This document shows, piece after piece, positions 43,911 to 53,024 of a DNA stretch of 64,000 bases. The position numbers and the translations under genes are program-made. How positions within the stretch are numbered: the stretch's first letter is position 1; every line of letters begins with the position of its first letter. A model generated the notes under the pieces. The model saw nothing but the letters and a program-made list of their open reading frames with translations, searched no databases and had not been told where the DNA came from. The DNA lies in assembly GCA_017552455.1 (NCBI GenBank), contig JAFZPX010000053.1, forward strand, positions 62,001 through 126,000. Direction: 5' to 3'. Source of the DNA: Clostridiales bacterium (GTDB lineage: Bacteria > Bacillota > Clostridia > Saccharofermentanales > Saccharofermentanaceae).

Positions 43911-46900
43911 TTACTCTCCTATCTCAGCGTGATAATCCTGTAAAGCCTTTACTCCGATGTGTGTATTGTTCTTAACAGCCTTGATACCGTCAGCGGAAGC
44001 CTTGGCAGCTGCCATTGTTGTGATATAAGGAACCTTGTGTCTGATGGATTCCTTACGGATATAGGAGTCGTCATAGACAGAAGTCTTCCCTGCCGGAGTG
44101 TTGATGATGAGATCAAGCTCTCCGTTCGTGATCATGTCAGAGATATTAGGACGTCCCTCATAGATCTTCTTAACCTTAGTAACAGGGATACCGTCAGCAT
44201 TGATCATATCGAATGTACCGCCTGTAGCGAAGATCTTGAAGCCCAACTCATAGAATCCGCGTGCAACTTCAAGAAGGTCACCCTTATCTCTGTCACATAC
44301 AGAAAGAAGTACGTTGCCGTCCATGGGAAGAACTGTCTGTGTTGCTTCCTGAGCCTTGTAGTAAGCCTCACCAACATTATCAGAAAGACCCAGAACCTCA
44401 CCTGTAGATCTCATCTCAGGTCCGAGAACAGGGTCAACCTCCTGGAACATGTTGAACGGGAATACAGCTTCCTTAACACCGCAGTGAGAGATCTTCTTGT
44501 TCTTAAGATCCTTAACAGGTGAAGGTCTTCCTGTGATGGAGCTTGTCATGATATCTGTAGCTACCTTAACCATGTTTACGGAAGTAACCTTGGATACGAG
44601 CGGTACTGTTCTTGATGCACGGGGGTTAGCCTCGAGAACGTATACAGTACCATCTTCGATAGCGTACTGCATGTTCATGAGACCTACTACATTCATCTCA
44701 ACAGCGATCTTCTTTGTGTAGTCTCTGATCGTAGCAACCTGCTCATCAGTAAGGTTCTGTGAAGGAAGCATACAAGCGGAGTCACCGGAGTGAACACCTG
44801 CAAGCTCGATGTGCTCCATGACTGCAGGAACGAAGCAGTTCTCGCCGTCGGAGATAGCATCTGCCTCACATTCTGTAGCATGATGCAAGAATCTGTCGAT
44901 GAGGATAGGTCTGTCAGGTGTAACACCTTCTGCAGCAGCCATGTAGATCTTCATCATATCGTCGTCGTGAACGACTTCCATTCCACGCCCGCCGAGAACG
45001 TAGGAAGGACGAACCATTACGGGGTAACCGATCTTGTTAGCAATCTCAACAGCCTCTTCAACTGTGGAAGCCATACCTGCCTCAGGCATCGGGATGTTAA
45101 GCTTATCCATCATCTCACGGAACAGATCTCTGTCCTCAGCAAGATCGATAGTCTCAGGTGATGTACCGAGGATGTTTACTCCGTACTTCTTAAGGTCAGC
45201 AGCAAGGTTCAGAGGTGTCTGACCGCCGAATGAAGCGATAACGCCGAGAGGCTTCTCCTTCTCATAGATAGCGAGAACATCCTCAAGTGTCAAAGGCTCG
45301 AAGTAGAGCTTATCGGATGTATCGTAGTCAGTAGAAACCGTCTCAGGGTTGCAGTTAACGATGATGGACTCGAAGCCGAGCTTCTTCAATGCGAGAGCCG
45401 CATGTACGCAGCAGTAGTCGAACTCGATACCCTGACCGATTCTGTTAGGGCCGCCGCCTAAGATCATGACCTTCTTATTCTCAGAAGAAGGAGACTTATC
45501 CTCAGGAATGTTGTAGGAAGAATAGTAGTAAGCAGCATCCTGTGTTCCGCTTACATGTACGCCTTCCCAAGCTTCCTTGATGCCGTACTGATAACGTGCA
45601 TTGCGAATATCTTCCTCAGGCACCTCGAGGATCTTGCTTAAGTACTTATCAGCGAATCCGTCGCACTTAGCCTTGCGAAGAACATCCTCAGAAGGAACGC
45701 TGCCCTTCATGGCGATGAGCTCATTCTCTTCATCTACGAGCTCCTTCATCTGCTCGAGGAACCAGTGCTTGATCTTTGTAAGCTCGAAGATCTCATCGAT
45801 GGTAGCTCCCTTACGCAGAGCCTCATAGATAACGAACTGTCTCTCAGATGTGGGATATACGAGCTGAGCGAGGAGCTCTTCCTTGGAAAGCTCGTTAAAG
45901 TCCTTAGCAAAGCCTAAGCCGTATCTGTCCTTCTCAAGAGATCTGATTGCCTTCTGGAAAGCTTCCTTATAAGTCTTACCGATGCTCATGACCTCACCTA
46001 CAGCACGCATCTGTGTGCCGAGCTTGTCGGAAGCACCCTTAAACTTCTCGAATGCCCATCTTGCGAACTTGATTACTACATAGTCGCCGTCAGGTACATA
46101 CTTATCGAGTGTGCCGTACTTACCGCAAGGGATCTCATCGAGTGAGAGACCGCAAGCGAGAAGTGCGGAAACGAATGCTATCGGGAATCCTGTAGCCTTG
46201 GAAGCCAAAGCGGAAGATCTTGATGTTCTCGGGTTGATCTCGATAACTACAGTTCTGTCGGATACGGGATCGTGTGCAAACTGGCAGTTACATCCGCCGA
46301 TAACCTGGATAGCCTCGACGATCTTATAGGACTGCTCCTGAAGCTTCTGCTGAACATCCTCAGAGATTGTGAGCATAGGAGCGGAACAGAATGAGTCACC
46401 TGTATGTACACCGATAGGATCGATGTTCTCGATGAAGCAGACAGTGATCTTGTTATTCTTAGCGTCTCTTACTACCTCGAGCTCGAGCTCTTCCCAACCA
46501 GCGATGGACTCTTCTACGAGTACCTGGTGGATGAGTGAAGCCTGAAGACCTCTCTCGCAGACAACCTTAATCTCTTCAACGTTGTAAACGAGGCCGCCGC
46601 CGGCACCGCCCATTGTGTAAGCAGGTCTTAAAACTACAGGATAGTGAAGCTCTTCAGCGATCTTCAAAGCTTCCTCTACAGAGTAAGCTTCGTGAGATCT
46701 GGGCATCTCGATGCCCAAGGAATCCATCGTGTTCTTGAACTCGATACGGTCCTCACCTCTCTCGATAGCATCAACCTGTACACCGATTACCTGTACACCG
46801 TACTTATCGAGAACGCCTGCCTTGGAAAGCTCGGAACAAAGGTTAAGTCCGGACTGACCTCCGAGGTTAGGCAGAAGCGCATCAGGCTTCTCCTTAGCAA

Positions 46901-47132
46901 TGATCTGCTCGATTCTGTTGACGTTCAAAGGCTCGATGTATGTTCTGTCAGCAACATCGGGGTCTGTCATGATCGTAGCAGGGTTACTGTTTACGAGAAC
47001 GATCTCGTATCCGAGCTTCTTCAGGGCCTTACAAGCCTGTGTACCCGAATAGTCGAACTCGCACGCCTGACCGATGATGATCGGGCCGGAACCGATGATA
47101 AGGATCTTGTTGATGTCTTCTCTCTTTGGCAT
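43911..47132 (-). CDS. carB: Carbamoyl-phosphate synthase large subunit
   Basis: Makes carbamoyl phosphate from bicarbonate, ammonia and two ATP for pyrimidines and arginine. The 1073 residues contain two homologous ATP-grasp halves (ILIIGSGPIIIGQACEFDYSG at the start, VMILGGGPNRIGQGIEFDYCC in the middle) and a C-terminal MGS-like allosteric domain (from about 930, ISVCDRDKG then GFKIFATGGTFDMIN). The small subunit gene carA is not adjacent. It starts 29 bp after thrC and ends 15 bp before the diguanylate cyclase gene. Confidence 0.97.
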   Translation of the reverse strand: MPKREDINKILIIGSGPIIIGQACEFDYSGTQACKALKKLGYEIVLVNSNPATIMTDPDVADRTYIEPLNVNRIEQIIAKEKPDALLPNLGGQSGLNLCSELSKAGVLDKYGVQVIGVQVDAIERGEDRIEFKNTMDSLGIEMPRSHEAYSVEEALKIAEELHYPVVLRPAYTMGGAGGGLVYNVEEIKVVCERGLQASLIHQVLVEESIAGWEELELEVVRDAKNNKITVCFIENIDPIGVHTGDSFCSAPMLTISEDVQQKLQEQSYKIVEAIQVIGGCNCQFAHDPVSDRTVVIEINPRTSRSSALASKATGFPIAFVSALLACGLSLDEIPCGKYGTLDKYVPDGDYVVIKFARWAFEKFKGASDKLGTQMRAVGEVMSIGKTYKEAFQKAIRSLEKDRYGLGFAKDFNELSKEELLAQLVYPTSERQFVIYEALRKGATIDEIFELTKIKHWFLEQMKELVDEENELIAMKGSVPSEDVLRKAKCDGFADKYLSKILEVPEEDIRNARYQYGIKEAWEGVHVSGTQDAAYYYSSYNIPEDKSPSSENKKVMILGGGPNRIGQGIEFDYCCVHAALALKKLGFESIIVNCNPETVSTDYDTSDKLYFEPLTLEDVLAIYEKEKPLGVIASFGGQTPLNLAADLKKYGVNILGTSPETIDLAEDRDLFREMMDKLNIPMPEAGMASTVEEAVEIANKIGYPVMVRPSYVLGGRGMEVVHDDDMMKIYMAAAEGVTPDRPILIDRFLHHATECEADAISDGENCFVPAVMEHIELAGVHSGDSACMLPSQNLTDEQVATIRDYTKKIAVEMNVVGLMNMQYAIEDGTVYVLEANPRASRTVPLVSKVTSVNMVKVATDIMTSSITGRPSPVKDLKNKKISHCGVKEAVFPFNMFQEVDPVLGPEMRSTGEVLGLSDNVGEAYYKAQEATQTVLPMDGNVLLSVCDRDKGDLLEVARGFYELGFKIFATGGTFDMINADGIPVTKVKKIYEGRPNISDMITNGELDLIINTPAGKTSVYDDSYIRKESIRHKVPYITTMAAAKASADGIKAVKNNTHIGVKALQDYHAEIGE

Positions 47133-47161
47133 TTGCGTTACCTCTTCTATCTTATATATTT

Positions 47162-48667
47162 TTACCCAATCAGAATGCTTCTAACCTTAGACTCCATGTC
47201 CTCTTTCTCGATAACGTCCTTGTGAAGGACAGGCTTGCTCGAGAGGTCCTTGATAGCCTCAGGAATCTGCAGGCCGCTCTCATCGGAGAGCTCCTTGATA
47301 ACTTCCTCTACGGACTTACCCTCGGAGAATCCCTCTCCCCTCAAGGCATCCATAACGGAAGCAGAGAACTTGAACGGCGAAGCTGTTGAAGCAAATACAG
47401 TCTTCGTCTCATCACCTGATCTCTGGTGATAACGGTTATAGATATTGAAGCCGACAGCTGTATGCGTATCGACAACATGATCTGTTCTGTCATAAACATC
47501 GAGTATTGTCTTGGCAACACCCGTCTCATCAGCGAAGCCTCCTACGAAGATCATCTGCATCTTCTTCAAAGTCTTCTCGTCAACCTTGTAGACACCCTCT
47601 GTGTTAAGAGCGTTCATCCACTCGCTAACCTGCTTATAGTCACCATCTGTGATCTCGAACAGGGGACGCTCGAGGTTAGATGAGATGAGGATATCCATGG
47701 AAGGAGATGTCGTCTTATAGAACTCTCTGTTCCTGTCGTACTTACCGGATGAGAAGAAGTCGCAGAGGACCTTGTTCCTGTTAGAAGCACAGATGAGCTT
47801 TCTTACAGGGATACCCATCTGCTTTGCAAACCAGGCAGCAAGGATATTACCGAAGTTTCCTGTAGGAACAACGATATTGATAGCCTCACCCTTCTCGATC
47901 TTCTCAGTTCTAAGAAGCTCGATGTAAGAGTAAACGTAGTAAGCGATCTGAGGAGCAAGACGTCCCCAGTTGATGGAGTTCGCAGAGGAAAGCTTGATGC
48001 CGCCTGCGAGAAGTTCATCATTGAAAGCCTTGTCAGCGAAGATGTTCTTAACACCTGTCTGCGCATCGTCAAAGCATCCGTTTACTGCGATAACGTGTGT
48101 ATTGTCACCTGTTGTTGTGATCATCTGAAGCTTCTGAGCTTCGGAAACACCACCCGTAGGATAGAAAACGATGATCTCTGTTCCGGGAAGATCCTTGAAG
48201 CCCTCGAGTGCAGCCTTACCCGTATCACCGGATGTAGCTGTGAGGATGCAGATCTTCTTGTTCTCACCTGTCTTCTTCATGGAAGCTGTCATGAGATGAG
48301 GGAGCATCTGCAAAGCAACGTCCTTGAAAGCACATGTAGGTCCGTGCCACAGCTCAAGGATGTACTCGCGCTCATTGTAAGAGTTGAGCTGTACGAGCGG
48401 AACAGGGTTCTCCCCCCACTTCTCTTCGCTGTATGCTTCTCTTGTATAACCGAGCAGCTCGTCCTCAGAGAAATCGTCGAGATACTTGGAAAGGACTCTC
48501 GCGGAGATCTCGCAGAACTGCATGTTCTTCATCTGCTCGATATCGTCATCTGTAAGAACCGGAATGGACTCAGGTACAAAAAGACCGCCATCGGGAGCGA
48601 TACCCTTGATGATCGCTTCCTGTGCGGAGAACTTACCTTCATATCCTCTTGTGCTTATGTACTTCAT
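47162..48667 (-). CDS. thrC: Threonine synthase
   Basis: PLP enzyme that converts O-phosphohomoserine to threonine. The 501 residues fit the bacterial ThrC family of longer type: YISTRGYEGKFSAQEAIIKGIAPDGGLFVPE, then WHGPTCAFKDVALQMLPH with the PLP-binding lysine (Lys in TCAFKD), CILTATSGDTGKAALEGFK and VVPTGNFGNILAAWFAKQMG. The start overlaps the preceding gene's stop by 4 bp (ATGA), and carB follows after 29 bp. No thrA, thrB or hom is in the window. Confidence 0.96.
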   Translation of the reverse strand: MKYISTRGYEGKFSAQEAIIKGIAPDGGLFVPESIPVLTDDDIEQMKNMQFCEISARVLSKYLDDFSEDELLGYTREAYSEEKWGENPVPLVQLNSYNEREYILELWHGPTCAFKDVALQMLPHLMTASMKKTGENKKICILTATSGDTGKAALEGFKDLPGTEIIVFYPTGGVSEAQKLQMITTTGDNTHVIAVNGCFDDAQTGVKNIFADKAFNDELLAGGIKLSSANSINWGRLAPQIAYYVYSYIELLRTEKIEKGEAINIVVPTGNFGNILAAWFAKQMGIPVRKLICASNRNKVLCDFFSSGKYDRNREFYKTTSPSMDILISSNLERPLFEITDGDYKQVSEWMNALNTEGVYKVDEKTLKKMQMIFVGGFADETGVAKTILDVYDRTDHVVDTHTAVGFNIYNRYHQRSGDETKTVFASTASPFKFSASVMDALRGEGFSEGKSVEEVIKELSDESGLQIPEAIKDLSSKPVLHKDVIEKEDMESKVRSILIG

Positions 48668-49647
48668 TGTGTTACCTCACTCTCAACGTTATTAGGCTGT
48701 GTTTCTGACGCCTGTGTCTCGGCCGGCTGGGCTTCGGTCTGCTGTACCTGTTCGGTCTGTTGTGTCTGTTCAGCTACCTGTGTCTGCTCAGTCGCTTGTG
48801 TCTCAGTAGTCTGAGCCGTACTGCCCGTTCCGCCGTAATTAGCTGCATATTCTTCGATTATCGCTGCGACTTCCGGATCTGACTTATTCTCATCAAGCTT
48901 GGCGATAAGGAAGTCCAATCTCTTCGTCGTATCCGATGCATTCTTTACATTCGCCCATGTCGGGATGATCACGTAGAAGATCAGTGCACAGAGGGCTGCG
49001 GCGATTATGAGACCTGTCACGATCTTAACTGTCAGTCTGAGATTATCCGCAGGAGTCCTTACGTTCTCGACATTGACATCATCTGCCATCTCATCGCCGC
49101 CGGAACTCGACCTCATCATTACATCGCGGCGCTCCTTCTCAGATGCCATCTTGAAGTCATTCCTTCCGGTGGATGCTCTCATCAGGATGGGAGCCTGCAT
49201 CGCAGTTCGTGCTGCGGGCTTGTCCGTCCCCTCACCTACCATGGAAGAAATGCTCTTCCTGCTTCTTCTGGCTTCAGGTACCGGATCGGGCTCCTTCTCA
49301 TCTGCTCTGATCATCTTGATCGCTTCCTGAGCCACAGTCAGGTGCTGCTCTGAAGCAAGTGAATTATTAACTGCGTACTCGATCGCATCGGCAGCTCTCT
49401 TGAAGCTCCTCTCTCTTGCGAGACAAAGACCATAAACAAGAGCCGTGTCACCCCAAGTAGGATACTTGGTGATCAACGGCTTCAAAATAATCTGTGCGAC
49501 GTCTGTACCGTCTTTCTGGGAATTCAAAAGTGCACGATTGAACTGCTTAACGGCATAAGCCTTATCATCTGCGCTCATATCATAGAGGATAAGATCCTTC
49601 TCCTCTATGGGGCGGAGCATCAGCGCCAGTTGTCTGTAATCGTGCAT
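48664..49647 (-). CDS. Membrane protein with Gln/Thr/Glu-rich C-terminal tail
   Basis: A 327-residue protein with no clear family. Residues 1-115 look helical and may be a short TPR-like fold (PLITKYPTWGDTALVYGLCLARERSFKRAADAIEYAVN). A charged segment (117-200) leads to one transmembrane span (about 205-227), with the rest outside. The last 50 residues are a low-complexity tail of Gln, Thr, Glu and Ala with repeated TEQTQ and TEAQ units (the DNA is correspondingly repetitive at 48670-48810). The start at 49647 has a GAGAGGT ribosome binding site; it overlaps the folC end by 28 bp and the thrC start by 4 bp. A role at the envelope is inference only. Confidence 0.7.
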   Translation of the reverse strand: MHDYRQLALMLRPIEEKDLILYDMSADDKAYAVKQFNRALLNSQKDGTDVAQIILKPLITKYPTWGDTALVYGLCLARERSFKRAADAIEYAVNNSLASEQHLTVAQEAIKMIRADEKEPDPVPEARRSRKSISSMVGEGTDKPAARTAMQAPILMRASTGRNDFKMASEKERRDVMMRSSSGGDEMADDVNVENVRTPADNLRLTVKIVTGLIIAAALCALIFYVIIPTWANVKNASDTTKRLDFLIAKLDENKSDPEVAAIIEEYAANYGGTGSTAQTTETQATEQTQVAEQTQQTEQVQQTEAQPAETQASETQPNNVESEVTQ

Positions 49648-51005
49648 AATGTACCTCTCACTTCGCCTATGAGATAGAGGGAACCGGTAACCAGTATCGG
49701 TATGCCGTCCTCTTCACTCTTCCGACAGGCTTCGGCTACTGCTTCCTTAGCGCTGTCAAATGTTACAGGCATAATCGAGTTATTATACACTATTCTTATT
49801 AATAAAGAAAGGTCAGCGGGCGCCATTGAGCGGGGATTATCCACCCTGACTGCATATACCTGCGCGGGGTTAAGCCCCAATTCCTTATAGGTCTGTATCA
49901 TACCCTCCACGTTCTTATCGGCCATCACGCCCATAACAACGCGGAATCTCATATCAGCGAACCTTCCCGCACACATCTGTCCCAGTGTAGTCATGAGGCT
50001 CTGCGCGCACTGAACGTTATGGCCGCCGTCCAGGATCACTGCAGGCTCGGCCCTGAGAAGCTCAGCTCTTCCCTTCCACCTTGCCTTGGCAATTCCTTCT
50101 GCAAGCACGTCTTCGTCTATACCAAGGACATCCTGAAGCACACTTATGGCAAGCGTGGCATTAAGCACCTGATGCCTGCCCTGAAGAGCCGTCACATATT
50201 TCCTTCCATACGCTTCGAAAACCATCTTTCCTTCTTCGGTAAAGACAGCACTCTCGGGAGAAGCATCCACGAAAGTAAGCCCTGCTGTTTCCTTCTCGGA
50301 AGCAAGCTTTATCAAAGTATCGCGGATCTTATCCTTCTCGCACTCGGCTATGAGCATCTGCGAAGGGTCTGAAGCAAATGCGGGGGCGTCTTTCTTAAAG
50401 ATTCCCGCTTTCTCAGATGTTATCTCCTCTATCGTGTTACCGAGTCTGTCCTGATGATCAAAGCCTATCGATGTGATAACCGTAGCGACAGGATGATCGA
50501 ACACATTAGTCGAATCAAGTCTTCCGCCAAGGCCTGTCTCGAGAACGACAATATCCGTCTGCTTCTCCTTGAACCACAGATATCCCAAGGCAGTCATCAA
50601 CTCAAACTCTGTAGGATGCTCGAAGCCTCTTGAAGTCATATCATCAGACGCTTCCTTTACCATGGCTGAAAGTCTGGCAAGGTCAGCTTCATTAATCTCA
50701 CCTTCAGTCTCATCTTCGACAAGGCGGTCGAGTCCCTCCTTACCGTCAATGACTCTTAATCGCTCTGAGAAGCGCTCGAGGAAAGGCGATGTGTAGATGC
50801 CCACTTTATATCCTGCCTGTGCAAGGCAAGCGCTGATATATGTAACAACAGAGCCTTTACCGTTAGTTCCTGCGATATGAATGACCTTAAGATCCTTCTC
50901 AGGGTTGCCGAGAAGTCTGTCGAGTTCCTCCATTCTCTCAAGTCCGAGATTGATCCCGAACTTAGCAGAATCCTTTATAAACTCAGGCACTTGCGTCTGT
51001 GACAT
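49620..51005 (-). CDS. folC: Folylpolyglutamate synthase / dihydrofolate synthase
   Basis: Adds glutamates to folates and makes dihydrofolate from dihydropteroate. The 461 residues contain the P-loop HIAGTNGKGSVVTYISACL, the conserved YTSPFLERFSERLRV, the MurD-like VLETGLGGRLDSTNVF and ITSIGFDHQDRLGNTIEEITSEKAGIFK, and the C-terminal region LLIRIVYN. It overlaps the GtrA-like gene by 23 bp and the next gene by 28 bp. No other folate gene is present nearby. Confidence 0.95.
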   Translation of the reverse strand: MSQTQVPEFIKDSAKFGINLGLERMEELDRLLGNPEKDLKVIHIAGTNGKGSVVTYISACLAQAGYKVGIYTSPFLERFSERLRVIDGKEGLDRLVEDETEGEINEADLARLSAMVKEASDDMTSRGFEHPTEFELMTALGYLWFKEKQTDIVVLETGLGGRLDSTNVFDHPVATVITSIGFDHQDRLGNTIEEITSEKAGIFKKDAPAFASDPSQMLIAECEKDKIRDTLIKLASEKETAGLTFVDASPESAVFTEEGKMVFEAYGRKYVTALQGRHQVLNATLAISVLQDVLGIDEDVLAEGIAKARWKGRAELLRAEPAVILDGGHNVQCAQSLMTTLGQMCAGRFADMRFRVVMGVMADKNVEGMIQTYKELGLNPAQVYAVRVDNPRSMAPADLSLLIRIVYNNSIMPVTFDSAKEAVAEACRKSEEDGIPILVTGSLYLIGEVRGTLCTITDNWR

Positions 51006-51564
51006 CTTCTCTCTTTTTTCCTTTCCTTCTAGACGGGTCTGTCGCCTTGAATACGATCCACTTACTCAGAATGAAATTCACAATTATCAGGACGATGTTG
51101 CTCACGATCTTAACGATATAGATGCAGGTAACATCGAAACCGAAGATTGAGAACAATACACTGTGCTGCTTAAGTCCAAATATCGAATTCGCCCAGCCGA
51201 CCATCAACGAGAATAATACCACTTCGATAGTCGCAAAGGTAAACAGTCTTGCAGCCGCGAATCCGAGAAGCTCGAGGAAGTAATTACCGTGTGATCTGAA
51301 CACGAAGATCCTGTTCGTGGAATGAGCCGTAATGATAGTCACAACCCATGAGACAAACTGCTTAACGATTAATGTCAGATCATACTCAAATCCGAACGGA
51401 TCAATGATTACAGGTTCCTTCATAAGGAAGTCGATGATAACGAATGATAAGAAGTTGGCAAGTGCCGTAAATATTCCCGCGAACGGATACATCACAAGCT
51501 GCCTCATATTCTCCTGTTTGGGCGTCAGACTGTCGCTGCCGAATAGAACTTCTCTTATCGTCAC
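50983..51564 (-). CDS. GtrA-like membrane protein
   Basis: A 193-residue membrane protein with four hydrophobic spans, of the GtrA family. Such proteins help move lipid-linked sugars across the membrane or are found with glycosyltransferases. Visible features are YPFAGIFTALANFLSFVIIDFL, a charged loop, SHSTNRIFVFRSHGNYFLELLGFAAARLFTFATIEVVLFSLM, and the last span before a basic tail (RRKGKKRE). It overlaps folC by 23 bp and follows the cohesin protein by 2 bp. Its partner glycosyltransferase is not beside it, so the substrate is open. Confidence 0.83.
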   Translation of the reverse strand: MTIREVLFGSDSLTPKQENMRQLVMYPFAGIFTALANFLSFVIIDFLMKEPVIIDPFGFEYDLTLIVKQFVSWVVTIITAHSTNRIFVFRSHGNYFLELLGFAAARLFTFATIEVVLFSLMVGWANSIFGLKQHSVLFSIFGFDVTCIYIVKIVSNIVLIIVNFILSKWIVFKATDPSRRKGKKREDVTDASA

Positions 51565-51566
51565 GT

Positions 51567-53021
51567 TCAGACTCTCTTCGGTCTCGGATTAGACCTGTTA
51601 TTGATGACCTTCCTTACAGCGTAGGTCATGATAACGATGAATACCGACTGCAGTACGCTTAAGAAGATGAACACATGGAACATGTGTCTGTAAACTCGTT
51701 CCGCAGTCTGCTCGACAGTCTTGTACTCATAGAACTTCTGTGTATCAGGATCGTAGTAGTAGAAGCTGCTGTTACCCGAATCATCGTTCATGTAAGCAAG
51801 GAATGCACCTTCGTCGTTTACATATCCGTTCATCTCGACTTCGTTGATCACGACAGTACCTTCAGAGAACCCCCTAGGTATATCGACACCGGAAGGCACA
51901 TCGGTTAACGACAGCACCTGGCCTGTCGTTACGACAGTCGTATTCGGAACATATACATTCGCGATACCGGTCATGGGGTTATAGAAATATAGTGCCGGCT
52001 CATCTGTACCGTTATAAACATAGACCAGAACACTTACGACACCCTCCTTCGCGAAAACAGGCACAGCATATCCGTTGATGGTACGTGTCGTCTGTGAGAA
52101 GCCTTCAGGAATCTGAAGATTCGTAGGGAATGTCATGAACGTATAAGTTACTCCCTGTGAATCGATGAAGCCGGAGCCTTCAGGGATATAGTTCTCCTGA
52201 CGGTTAACATAGATTCTGTAGTCTCTCCATCTGATACCGTCCTGCGCAAGCACATGGATCACGACGACATTCTCACCGGATTCAAGCTCATCAGCACCGT
52301 CAATATTGACTGTCGCCTGAAGGTTATTCGGGATCGCATTAACGTAGACTCTCTCCACGTCACGGGATACAGTTGCCGAATACTCGGATATCTGAGGATC
52401 GAATGAAGGTGTCATGGTGATACCGTCGATCGACAATGATGACAAGGTGGCATCTGTGGATACTCCGTGTGCAACGTTGATCGTCAGTGACTCACCGCCA
52501 TACGCCTGTACAGTCGTACCATCACTCTTCTTGAATGTTCCTGTGGAATTAATGCTGATAGATGTATCGCCGGAAGCATCAGATCTGGCTCTTAAAGATA
52601 TCTGAAAGATCATGGTCTGAACATCAGCATGGAAAGGTTCTACTTCAAGACCTGTCTCTTCATCGATTACTTCGACAAAGTCCGCTGATACGGTAATCAC
52701 ATCTGCAGTGTCCGTATCGTATTCGAAGGAATAACCTGATAACACATCAGCTGAAGTAACAGAGACAAAATCGAACTGATCCATATCGTAGCCGATCTCT
52801 ATCGGACCGAATTCAGATATGTAATCAAACGTATCAAAGCTTATGTTGATGTTGATGATATCGCCGGGATTAACATTCGCATTCTGCGTAGACAGAATAA
52901 CTTCGACTGACCCGTCTGCCAGAAGGGAGCCTGCGAATACAGAGCAAACAGATACAGCAGCCGCGACAGCTGCCAATGATCTGATAAGACTCCTCTTCTT
53001 CACTGCCCCCAACATATACAC
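51567..53021 (-). CDS. Surface protein with cohesin-like and cadherin-like domains and a C-terminal membrane anchor
   Basis: A 484-residue protein with a signal peptide (about 10-34). Residues 38-170 resemble a cohesin domain (NVNPGDIININISFDTFD, GPIEIGYDMDQFDFVSVT, SISINSTGTFKKSDGT). Residues 175-268 fit the cadherin-like beta-sandwich family (ATLSSLSIDGITMTPSFDPQISEYSATVSRD). Two related units follow, about 285-355 and 365-430, each with an I-P-x-G-F-S motif and a Y-Y/F-N/D-P motif. A span near 447-469 and a basic tail anchor it in the membrane. The cohesin part may hold dockerin or similar partners, but no dockerin is seen here. Gene next to a glucosaminidase with a like domain. Confidence 0.78.
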   Translation of the reverse strand: MYMLGAVKKRSLIRSLAAVAAAVSVCSVFAGSLLADGSVEVILSTQNANVNPGDIININISFDTFDYISEFGPIEIGYDMDQFDFVSVTSADVLSGYSFEYDTDTADVITVSADFVEVIDEETGLEVEPFHADVQTMIFQISLRARSDASGDTSISINSTGTFKKSDGTTVQAYGGESLTINVAHGVSTDATLSSLSIDGITMTPSFDPQISEYSATVSRDVERVYVNAIPNNLQATVNIDGADELESGENVVVIHVLAQDGIRWRDYRIYVNRQENYIPEGSGFIDSQGVTYTFMTFPTNLQIPEGFSQTTRTINGYAVPVFAKEGVVSVLVYVYNGTDEPALYFYNPMTGIANVYVPNTTVVTTGQVLSLTDVPSGVDIPRGFSEGTVVINEVEMNGYVNDEGAFLAYMNDDSGNSSFYYYDPDTQKFYEYKTVEQTAERVYRHMFHVFIFLSVLQSVFIVIMTYAVRKVINNRSNPRPKRV

Positions 53022-53024
53022 CCC

